From Anaerolineae bacterium (lineage in GTDB: Bacteria > Chloroflexota > Anaerolineae > JAADDB01), in assembly GCA_015486895.1 (NCBI GenBank), contig WFQT01000010.1:1-11493 (forward strand): 11,493 nucleotides of DNA, in the 5' to 3' direction. A model generated the notes under the pieces. That model ran no database searches and was not told where the DNA came from. It saw only the letters and a list, made by a program, of their open reading frames with translations. Shown here in pieces: positions 5,765 to 11,493 of the stretch (the stretch's first letter is position 1; each line of letters begins with the position of its first letter). The translations under genes and the position numbers were made by a program.

Positions 5765-7336
5765 ATGAGGCAGTATGTTGTTCATGAGGTAATTCGACGG
5801 ACGCTGATTACCAATCCGGACCAATTGGTCGTATCGGGCAACACCCATTTGACGTATGCCGAGTTGTACGGACGGGTGTTGCGGTTGGCAAACAGCCTGA
5901 AAGAGCTGGGCATCGGGGCCGGTACGATGGTGGGCGTGCTGGATGTGAACACCCACCGCTTTTTGGAATTGCATTATGCTCTGTCGATGCTGGGCGCTAC
6001 CCTGCACACCATTAACTTCCGCCTTTCGCCGGAGCAGATGGTGTACAGTATGGTTCACGCCGGGGATGAATGGCTGTTTGTGTCAGATACGTTTATGGGA
6101 GCAGTAAAACCGCTTACTGCTAAATTCCCCAAATGGGTGGTTATGAGCGATGACCCCAACTACCCATTGCCCGATGTTTCCATTGCCTATCGGTACGAAG
6201 ATTTGGTGGCATCCGGCGTAGAGCGCGAACTGCCAGAAGCCGACCGGGTGCAGGATACCGATATTTTTTCCATCTTTTACACCACCGGCACCACCGGTAT
6301 GCCCAAAGGCATTCGCTATCAGCACAGACAAATTTTGCTGGGGGCGCTGCAACTATTCCATCACTTGGCACTGCACACTGCTGGCGCGCGTGTTAGCAGT
6401 GGCGATGTGTTTATGCCACTGATACCGTTTTTCCACATCCACGCCTGGGGCATGGCGTTCTTCCCGGCGTATATCGGTGCGAAATTGGTATTAGCGGGTG
6501 CAGCTGCGCCGGACGAGCAGGTGAAATTGATTCAGCAAGAAGGGGTCACCTGGCTGAACATGGTTCCCACGCAGCTTTATATGCTGCTCGGCCAACCAGA
6601 TTTTGGCAATGTAAAAATCCTGACAGGTGGTAGCCCGCTCACCTCTGGTTTGTCGAGACAAGCGGCGGCCAGAGGGGTGAAATTTAGCTTGATTTACGGC
6701 GGCTCTGACCAGTTAGGGACGGCGATTTCAGTTGTGCCGGAAGATGTTGCCCCGGATAGCCCAGAGGCGTTGGAATGGCTGCGGGTAGGAATGCGCCCCC
6801 TGCCGATGGTCGAAGTTTCTGTGCGGGACAAACAAGGAAACGAAGTGCCACATGACGGGCACACTATTGGCGCTGTATGGGTTCGCAGTCCCTGGCTGCC
6901 GGAAGGCTACTACAAAGAGCCGGAACTCACCACTAACGCGTACATTAATGGCTGGTTCCGTTCCGGTGATTTGGGGATGTTCTATCCTAATGGGGGTTTG
7001 TATGTGGCTGATCGGGAACGGGACGCAGTAAAGAGCGGCGGCGAGTGGATCCCCACTGGCATGTTGGAGGCCTTGCTATCTGAACATCCGGCAGTGGGGT
7101 TGGTTGCGGTCATCGGCCGTCCGGATGAACGTTGGGGTGAACGCCCCGTGGCGGTTGTCAAGCCGGTAGCAGATGTAACTGCTGCCGACCTGCGAGAGTT
7201 CTTGCAGCCAAAAGTCGCCGAGGGCAAAATTGCCAGTTATTGGATCCCCGATGCTTTTGAGTTTGTGGATGATATTCCATTGACTAGCGCTGGGAAAATC
7301 AACAAAGTTGTCTTGCGAGAAAAATTCGCAGTGTAG
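5765..7336 (+). CDS. AMP-forming acyl-CoA synthetase (ANL superfamily)
   Basis: A 523-residue protein, normal for the family. It activates a carboxylic acid with ATP to an acyl-adenylate and then forms the CoA thioester. Visible core motifs are the P-loop YTTGTTGMPKG (172-182), PFFHIHAWG (221-229), GGSPLTS (288-294), the A5 region YGGSDQLGTA (311-320), the hinge-region GWFRSGDLG (396-404), RERDAVKSGGEW (417-428) and the C-terminal catalytic lysine K511 in PLTSAGKINK. The A5 motif is normally YGxTE; here Asp315 stands where Glu is usual, a conservative change. The arrangement is that of medium/long-chain acyl-CoA synthetases, but chain length cannot be read. The next gene, 35 bases on, is an acyl-CoA dehydrogenase, so the pair would load and oxidise one acid. 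The C-terminal lysine is the type of residue acylated and then cleared by sirtuins in other bacteria, and a sirtuin gene lies just upstream on the other strand. Confidence 0.92.
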   Translation: MRQYVVHEVIRRTLITNPDQLVVSGNTHLTYAELYGRVLRLANSLKELGIGAGTMVGVLDVNTHRFLELHYALSMLGATLHTINFRLSPEQMVYSMVHAGDEWLFVSDTFMGAVKPLTAKFPKWVVMSDDPNYPLPDVSIAYRYEDLVASGVERELPEADRVQDTDIFSIFYTTGTTGMPKGIRYQHRQILLGALQLFHHLALHTAGARVSSGDVFMPLIPFFHIHAWGMAFFPAYIGAKLVLAGAAAPDEQVKLIQQEGVTWLNMVPTQLYMLLGQPDFGNVKILTGGSPLTSGLSRQAAARGVKFSLIYGGSDQLGTAISVVPEDVAPDSPEALEWLRVGMRPLPMVEVSVRDKQGNEVPHDGHTIGAVWVRSPWLPEGYYKEPELTTNAYINGWFRSGDLGMFYPNGGLYVADRERDAVKSGGEWIPTGMLEALLSEHPAVGLVAVIGRPDERWGERPVAVVKPVADVTAADLREFLQPKVAEGKIASYWIPDAFEFVDDIPLTSAGKINKVVLREKFAV

Positions 7337-7371
7337 ACTGCCAAAAATTCACATTAAAACGGAAGGTGAGA

Positions 7372-8622
7372 ATGTCAATTCAGGCGATGTTGAGTGAAGC
7401 GGATTTGGCGTTGCGTGCTAAAGTGCAAGAGTTTGTTGCTTCGATACCGCGCCAACTTCTGCTGGATATGGATGCCGACAAAGTGCTGTATCCGCGGGAG
7501 TTTTTGGAAGCAGCCGGGCGAGATGGCGTGCTCGGTTTGCGCTTCGGCACGAAATATGGCGGTGGCGGACTGCCGTGGATGTCAGAGATGATAGCCTTGG
7601 AAGAAGTGGGCGTGTTAGGCACATCGCTGGGCTGTCTGTATGCGTTGGTGTCCATTGTTGGCGAAGCGATTGACAAATTTGGCACGGAAGCGCAGAAGGA
7701 AAAATACCTGAAGCCGATGATTGCTGGAACGCTTAGCGTGGCAGAAGGACTCACCGAACCGCGCGGTGGGTCGGACTTTTTTGCCGCTACCACACGTGCC
7801 CGCCGTGAAGGAGATGTGTTCTACTTGAGTGGGCAAAAGCGATTTGTAGTTGGTGCAGAAGGTGCAGACCTGTTTTTGGTGTATGGCAAAGTAGAGGGCA
7901 TTGATGACCCCAAAAAAGCGATGACCGCCTTTTTGGTGGAACGGGGACCCGGTGTGGAAGTAGCGCACGTTTATGGGTTGATGGGCACTCGTGGCGGCGG
8001 CACTGGCAGGATTGTTTTTAAGAATGTTCCCGTGCCGGTCGACAATGTTTTAGGTGGCGAACAGGGTATCGGTAACGGCACAGCCGTGTTTCACCAAATG
8101 ATGATCCCGGAGCGGATGACCTCGGCGGGGGCGGCGGTGGGTATGGGACGCGCCGCCATCGAGGTTGCTGCCCGGTATGCTGACCGCCGACGGGCGTTTG
8201 GACGCAAGATCCGTCGCTTTGAAGCAGTGAGCTTCAAAATCGCGGATAGTCTGACACTGCTGGACGCGGCTCGGGCACTAAATTACACCACCAGCTATGC
8301 CATCGAAGCGGGGGGGAACGCTGGTAAAATTCGGCGGCTGGTTTCGGAGGCGAAAAAATTCTCCACCGAAATCGCGTGGGAGGTAGTGAATCATGCTATG
8401 CAAGTGTTGGGTGGCATTGGTTACACCAATATCTTCCCGGTGGAAAAACTACTGCGTGATGTGCGGCTAATTACCATTTGGACAGGTACCAACGAGATAA
8501 TGGATTTGGTGATTCAGCACGAATTCTATCGTGAGTTTTCCAAAACGCCCCTCAAAGGGCGTGATGTTGAGTTGGACGCCGCCGGTGCAGAGTTTGCGGA
8601 AGAAAAGGAATATAACGAGTAG
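7372..8622 (+). CDS. Acyl-CoA dehydrogenase, LCAD/IVD-type catalytic base arrangement
   Basis: A 416-residue flavoenzyme introducing an alpha,beta double bond into acyl-CoA, passing electrons to electron-transfer flavoprotein. Family marks are the FAD-contacting GLTEPRGGSD (126-135), LMGTRGGGTGRIVFKNVPVP (203-222), RRAFGRKIRRFEAVSFKIAD (273-292), MQVLGGIGYTNIFPVEKLLRD (about 343-363) and the C-terminal IWTGTNEIMD (369-378). In MCAD the base is the Glu before GT in that last motif; here the position is Thr371. Glu247 in IPERMTSAGAAVG aligns with the helix-G site that carries the base in LCAD and isovaleryl-CoA dehydrogenase. The start at 7372 follows GGAAGG by five bases; a GTG two codons earlier is less likely. 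The tail after about residue 390 is acidic and extends beyond most homologues. It forms a transcription unit with the upstream synthetase; branched or long-chain substrates are possible. Confidence 0.92.
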   Translation: MSIQAMLSEADLALRAKVQEFVASIPRQLLLDMDADKVLYPREFLEAAGRDGVLGLRFGTKYGGGGLPWMSEMIALEEVGVLGTSLGCLYALVSIVGEAIDKFGTEAQKEKYLKPMIAGTLSVAEGLTEPRGGSDFFAATTRARREGDVFYLSGQKRFVVGAEGADLFLVYGKVEGIDDPKKAMTAFLVERGPGVEVAHVYGLMGTRGGGTGRIVFKNVPVPVDNVLGGEQGIGNGTAVFHQMMIPERMTSAGAAVGMGRAAIEVAARYADRRRAFGRKIRRFEAVSFKIADSLTLLDAARALNYTTSYAIEAGGNAGKIRRLVSEAKKFSTEIAWEVVNHAMQVLGGIGYTNIFPVEKLLRDVRLITIWTGTNEIMDLVIQHEFYREFSKTPLKGRDVELDAAGAEFAEEKEYNE

Positions 8623-8921
8623 CTGTGAAATAAGGAGAGCCCTGCTCCTCCCATTTTGAGGGTATTTCGCGCTTTGACAATGCTGTTCCTTGGCTGTCTT
8701 GAGACTGGTCTTTGTTTTCTCACTGGAGTCTGGCAATAATGACGTTTTAGGCTCGATCAGGCTATCTTCATCACAGATTACAAAGATTGAGAGATTTTTC
8801 CTTACTTTTCGACCTGAATCGATGCGATTCTGTGTTTTTCTGTGGCTAAAATAAAAACGCCAGAGTTCAGTTTCTCAGTCGAATCATGCCATTGATGGCT
8901 TCAATGCGAGCAGGGCTTTAC
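8623..8921. other. Convergent intergenic region
   Basis: About 300 bases between two gene ends that face each other; no gene is supported. It holds a weak GGAG...CTCC hairpin near 8634-8648, a CACAGATTACAAAGATT segment (8772-8788) with a loosely inverse segment TCTGTGTTTTTCTGTGG (8829-8845), and the hairpin GAATCG-ATG-CGATTC. The CACAGATTACA-like pieces look like degraded dispersed repeat. Confidence 0.5.
8816..8840 (+). terminator. Candidate intrinsic terminator behind the acyl-CoA dehydrogenase
   Basis: GAATCG (8816-8821) and CGATTC (8825-8830) pair perfectly around ATG, followed by TGTGTTTTT. The stem is short (six pairs) and the T-run begins four bases after it, so termination would be weak. 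It lies about 195 bases past the dehydrogenase stop. Confidence 0.3.
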
Positions 8922-9224
8922 TTATGCCAGCCACTCTATTTCTACATCCATTACCTCTGCGTCTAAGCGCCATGTCTCGATGGCGTTGGCCGCTCGCTGC
9001 AACAGTCCTTCGGCATAACGGCGGTTGCTGCTCACGCAGACCAGCGCCAGGATTGCGTTCTGGTGTTGATCCTGCGAACCGACTTCCGCGACAGATAGGT
9101 TAAACCGGTTGCGGAGACGGGTTAGCAATGGTTTGACCAGGCCTCGTTTGGCTTTTAAGGAGTGGCTGTAAGGAATGTAAAGGGTTACAGTTGCTAGCCC
9201 GACGGCTATTTGCGCTTCGTCCAT
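8922..9224 (-). CDS. DUF503 family protein (YlxP-like)
   Basis: A 100-residue protein matching the DUF503 size and pattern: an initial strand (AVGLATVTLYIPYSHSLKAK), the characteristic SLKAKRGLVKPLLTRLRNRFNLSVAEVG (about 22-49), the QNAILALVCVSSNR strand, and the helix-plus-strand ending in VMDVEIEWL. The family has a small ferredoxin-like fold and no proven function; in Firmicutes ylxP lies next to rbfA and infB, suggesting a link to ribosome maturation. Here it instead overlaps the 3' end of the octanoyltransferase gene by 19 bases, with no strong ribosome binding site of its own, so translational coupling is likely. Confidence 0.85.
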   Translation of the reverse strand: MDEAQIAVGLATVTLYIPYSHSLKAKRGLVKPLLTRLRNRFNLSVAEVGSQDQHQNAILALVCVSSNRRYAEGLLQRAANAIETWRLDAEVMDVEIEWLA

Positions 9225-10021
9225 ATCTCGTTACCGTATGTTCCTGTCTCGATTTCCCGAGCTAAATCGATTTCCTTGGGACTCAAATTCATCGTCACGA
9301 AATGGATATCTATCGCTTCTTGGAAGCCGCGACGCAATGCGTCCGCTGCTTCGGCCCAGGTTACCGATCGGCCGACAGTCTCTGATAGCGTTGTGGCTCG
9401 TTGTGCCAGCCGGTGTGCTAGCGCCTGACGCTCCGGAGCCGGCAGCGCTAAGTAAGTCGCTAAGCGGGTCACATCGCCATATAGGGGCAGGCTCCCGTGC
9501 TGGAGCACCCAGTCGTGGTGCCTGGTCTGGGCACTTCCGACTAACTTCCGTCCCCTGCCATCCATGATTTCGTAGGCCGAAGGCACCTCGAAACAAATAG
9601 CGCTTACATCTGCCGGCGTGCCCGTGTCGCCTGGCGCTTTTGTCACCGTTGCCCCTAGTAACTCCAATCCTCGCATCAGTCCGGTGCTAAGCCGCAAGTA
9701 AGCGTCTAACACATTTCCTCGCATCACGGGCTGATCCGGCCGGCTGCTGACGCTGTAGGTTAGCTCGTCTACGTGTAAAATGGCCCGGCCACCGGTAGGG
9801 CGGCGTACAATATCAATGCCATCCCTCCGACAGGCAGCTACGTCGATTTCCGCCAGTGGCTGGTGTCGCCCCAAGGAAACACACGCCGGTTGCCAGGCAT
9901 AAAGGCGCAGCGTTGGCAATGATTGTCCTGCTGCTATCTGTCGGGCTATGGCTTCATCAACGGCCATGTTCCAGGCACCTGACTGCGGCTCTTCTTGTAT
10001 CAATAAACGCCAGGTTTCCAT
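9206..10021 (-). CDS. lipM: Octanoyltransferase LipM-like (lipoate/protein ligase A family)
   Basis: A 271-residue BPL/LplA/LipB-fold enzyme. Visible motifs are the N-terminal GAWNMAVDEAI (15-25), WQPACVSLGRHQ (43-54), the lipoyl-binding RRPTGGRAILH (73-83), the acyl-accepting cysteine C143 in ICFEVPSAYEI, and the catalytic lysine K159 in GRKLVGSAQTR (157-167). The C-F-x-x-P-S pattern with the downstream K-x-x-G-S-A-Q is that of LipM, which moves octanoyl from acyl carrier protein to GcvH or another lipoyl domain; lipoate ligases of the LplA type lack the cysteine. LipA would then insert sulfur; it is not in this window. The ATG at 10021 has GAGGAG eight bases upstream and a promoter close by. 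LplA-type ligase or LipL-like amidotransferase are lesser alternatives. Confidence 0.85.
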   Translation of the reverse strand: METWRLLIQEEPQSGAWNMAVDEAIARQIAAGQSLPTLRLYAWQPACVSLGRHQPLAEIDVAACRRDGIDIVRRPTGGRAILHVDELTYSVSSRPDQPVMRGNVLDAYLRLSTGLMRGLELLGATVTKAPGDTGTPADVSAICFEVPSAYEIMDGRGRKLVGSAQTRHHDWVLQHGSLPLYGDVTRLATYLALPAPERQALAHRLAQRATTLSETVGRSVTWAEAADALRRGFQEAIDIHFVTMNLSPKEIDLAREIETGTYGNEIWTKRK

Positions 10022-10042
10022 AGATATTGCTCCTCAAAGTGT

Positions 10043-10070
10043 AGTATAATAAAGATGTTAGAATGTTCAA
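10043..10070 (-). promoter_or_regulatory. Promoter of the lipM-DUF503 unit
   Basis: On the minus strand TTGAAC (10070-10065) and TATACT (10048-10043) are separated by 16 bases. Transcription would start near 10036, only about 15 bases before the ATG at 10021, leaving just the GAGGAG ribosome binding site in the leader. Confidence 0.5.
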
Positions 10071-10130
10071 AATTGAGCTGGCAACAGAGTTGTGAGGTAC
10101 TGAATACTGGAGAGTCGGCATGAGCCTGTG

Positions 10131-10182
10131 GCCTGCCTGTGCGAGCACGCAGACAGGCCTGCCTGTGCGGGCACGCAGACAG
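10131..10182. repeat. Two tandem copies of a 26-base near-palindromic unit
   Basis: The unit begins GCCTGCCTGTGCG and ends CACGCAGACAG. Copies at 10131-10156 and 10157-10182 differ at one base (A versus G at position 14). Each unit is itself an imperfect inverted repeat (CCTGnCTGnG against CGCAGACAGG). It lies between the divergent lipM and dGTPase genes. Two copies without spacers rule out a CRISPR array; a dispersed extragenic palindromic repeat is the best guess. Confidence 0.75.
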
Positions 10183-10213
10183 GCACACCACAGCGGATGA
10201 AAACGTCCCCTAT

Positions 10214-10263
10214 CCCCCAACCTTGGGGGGAGCAACACACCCCCAGAATTGGGGGGCGGGGGG
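10214..10263. repeat. Pair of C5/G5 palindromes with adjacent G-runs
   Basis: CCCCCAA-CC-TTGGGGG (10214-10229) and CCCCCA-GAAT-TGGGGG (10240-10255) are two related perfect inverted repeats ten bases apart. The second is followed by GCGGGGGG to 10263. The region looks like an inserted extragenic palindromic element and could form hairpins in the dGTPase leader. No T-run follows, so it does not look like a terminator. Confidence 0.65.
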
Positions 10264-10304
10264 CTATTTTCAGAGCCAATGTCATGGTTAAAGAGAATGA
10301 GTTT

Positions 10305-10310
10305 GGGAGG
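10305..10310 (+). promoter_or_regulatory. Ribosome binding site deciding the dGTPase start
   Basis: GGGAGG lies six bases before the ATG at 10317. The in-frame ATG at 10284 has no such site, and the open frame further upstream runs through repeats. Confidence 0.65.
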
Positions 10311-10316
10311 CGAAGG

Positions 10317-11477
10317 ATGATACGCAGTCGTTTAGAATTGGAAGCGTGGGAACACCAATCGTTAGCACCATATGCCATGAAGAGCAGCGATAGCCGGGGG
10401 AGGCGTTATCCTGATGAGGAAGATCAGTTTCGTTCACGGTTTCAGAAAGACCGGGATCGCATTATTCACACCACGGCTTTTCGCCGCTTAGCGTACAAAA
10501 CACAAGTCTTCGTTTATTATGAGGGGGATCATTACCGCACGCGATTGACACACTCCATCGAAGTGGCGCAAGTGGGTCGTTCATTGGCACGAGCGCTGCG
10601 GGCGAATGAGGACTTGACAGAAGCTGTCTGCTTGGCACATGATTTGGGACATCCTCCTTTTGGCCACACCGGCGAGGGGACGCTAAATGGCCTGATGCGG
10701 GATTATGGCGGCTTTGACCATCAGCGGCAGACCATGCGCATTTTGGAGAAATTGGAGGCCATTTACCCTGATTTTCCCGGCCTCAACTTGACCTATGAAG
10801 TGCGGGAAGGGTTAGTAAAGCACGATACTGATTACGATGTTACCGATGCGGCGGGGTACGAGCCGGAGAAAGCGGGGACTTTAGAATGCCAGCTATCGAA
10901 CTTAGCCGATGAGATTGCCTACAACACCAGTGATCTGGACGACGGCTTGCGCAGCGGTGTCCTACAACTAAGTGAAGTGAATCGCCTGGGTCTCTGGCAA
11001 GAGGCGTTAGCTTCTCTGGGATTGTCCTCGGTTTCACATCTGGATCACTTGTTGAGGGCGCGCATTATCCGCCGTTTAGTTGGCTTTGAGATCAACGATG
11101 CCATTGCAGCAACGACACAGGTGTTGGATGAGCATCATTTTCGTTCTGTGGAAGAATTGCGGGCGGTTGGCCGTAACGTGGCCCGCTTTTCCCGGGGGAT
11201 GGAAGCAAAGAATCAAGAGCTGAAAGCATTCCTGCTGGAAAAGTTTTATCACCATTACCGAGTGATGCGAATGGCTGGCAAAGCGGAGCGCATCATTACC
11301 GCCCTTTTTGATGCTTACGTAGCAAGCCCCCGGCAACTGCCATCAGAGACACAGACGAAACTGAGCCAGGAGCAGAATGGTTTCCACCGGGTGATTTGCG
11401 ACTATATCGCCGGCATGACTGATCGCTACGCTGTGGAGGAGTACCGGCGTTTGTTCGATCCGCTGGTGCGGGTGTAG
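10317..11477 (+). CDS. dgt: Deoxyguanosinetriphosphate triphosphohydrolase-like protein (HD domain)
   Basis: A 386-residue HD-superfamily enzyme, typical for the shorter dGTPase-like group. It hydrolyses a dNTP to the deoxynucleoside and triphosphate, adjusting nucleotide pools. The start region MIRSRLELE...LAPYAMKSSDSRGRRYP (1-32) is the standard N-terminus. The metal ligands are H79 (RLTHSIEV), H108-D109 in AHDLGHPPFGH and D198 in LADEIAYNT. The family-typical DRDRIIHTTAFRRLAYKTQVF (46-66) and EGDHYRTRLTH (69-79) are intact, as are EGLVKHD (164-170) and DLDDGL (206-211). The gene is complete, ending ten or so bases before the window end. Upstream is a repeat-rich region, and no clear promoter is seen in it. 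Specificity for dGTP over other dNTPs cannot be told from the sequence. In many Gram-positive genomes this gene lies just before dnaG; the downstream sequence is outside the window. Confidence 0.93.
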   Translation: MIRSRLELEAWEHQSLAPYAMKSSDSRGRRYPDEEDQFRSRFQKDRDRIIHTTAFRRLAYKTQVFVYYEGDHYRTRLTHSIEVAQVGRSLARALRANEDLTEAVCLAHDLGHPPFGHTGEGTLNGLMRDYGGFDHQRQTMRILEKLEAIYPDFPGLNLTYEVREGLVKHDTDYDVTDAAGYEPEKAGTLECQLSNLADEIAYNTSDLDDGLRSGVLQLSEVNRLGLWQEALASLGLSSVSHLDHLLRARIIRRLVGFEINDAIAATTQVLDEHHFRSVEELRAVGRNVARFSRGMEAKNQELKAFLLEKFYHHYRVMRMAGKAERIITALFDAYVASPRQLPSETQTKLSQEQNGFHRVICDYIAGMTDRYAVEEYRRLFDPLVRV

Positions 11478-11493
11478 GGCGTCACCGCTGGGC

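Noticed and set aside
7380..7793. Minus-strand 137-codon frame within the acyl-CoA dehydrogenase gene
   Set aside because: It is antisense to a well-supported gene, has no recognisable domain, and is Ser/Pro-rich as expected of an antisense shadow.
10045..10050. Plus-strand TATAAT as a dGTPase promoter
   Set aside because: No -35-like hexamer lies 16-18 bases upstream; the same bases form the minus-strand lipM promoter.
10131..10182. CRISPR array
   Set aside because: The two repeat copies abut with no spacer, and no cas genes are present.
10128..10316. In-frame upstream extension of the dGTPase gene
   Set aside because: The extra 63 codons translate tandem repeats and G-runs, are absent from the family N-terminus, and the ATG at 10317 has a proper ribosome binding site.

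Overview
This 11.5 kb window is an ordinary-looking bacterial chromosomal segment of ten protein genes with no phage, IS element, CRISPR array, tRNA or rRNA. I infer a member of the Chloroflexota (Anaerolineae/Caldilineae-like). The grounds are a three-domain S1 protein with a long charged N-terminal extension, a LipM-type octanoyltransferase paired with a DUF503 (YlxP-like) gene, and intergenic debris of short G/C palindromes and degenerate CGCAAAG / CACAGATTACA-type motifs. This placement rests on gene style and recall, not on a marker gene, and is moderate to weak.

Layout. Positions 1-3349 are a minus-strand run read right to left: an S1 RNA-binding protein, a small four-helix membrane protein resembling the N-terminal anchor of FtsK but with no motor domain, a fumarylacetoacetate hydrolase-family enzyme, and a LutA-like iron-sulfur protein cut by the window edge. 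Gaps are 64, 18 and 3 bases, so co-transcription is plausible. A perfect-consensus sigma-70 promoter (TTGACA-N18-TATAAT) lies about 480 bases upstream of the S1 start and implies a long leader. That leader contains several inverted repeats, one of which pairs a full Shine-Dalgarno sequence with its complement. Positions 3909-5277 are a second minus-strand pair: a DUF402 (FomD/Ntdp-like) phosphatase followed by a Sir2 NAD-dependent deacylase.

Positions 5278-5764 are a divergent intergenic region holding a good plus-strand promoter about 340 bases from the next gene and a cluster of perfect palindromes just upstream of the next ribosome binding site. Positions 5765-8622 are a plus-strand pair: an acyl-CoA synthetase (AMP-forming) and an acyl-CoA dehydrogenase. 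Together they would activate an organic acid to its CoA thioester and carry out its first alpha,beta-oxidation. The dehydrogenase appears to carry its catalytic glutamate at the LCAD/isovaleryl-CoA dehydrogenase position instead of the MCAD position.

Positions 8922-10021 hold, on the minus strand, a LipM-like octanoyltransferase whose 3' end overlaps a DUF503 gene by 19 bases. Positions 10317-11477, plus strand, hold a complete HD-domain dGTPase-like triphosphohydrolase. Its upstream region carries a 26-base tandem repeat and two C5/G5 palindromes. The most notable items are the orphan FtsK-like membrane domain, the structured S1 leader, the palindrome cluster before the acyl-CoA synthetase, and the relocated catalytic base. 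I saw no clear new defence or mobile system.
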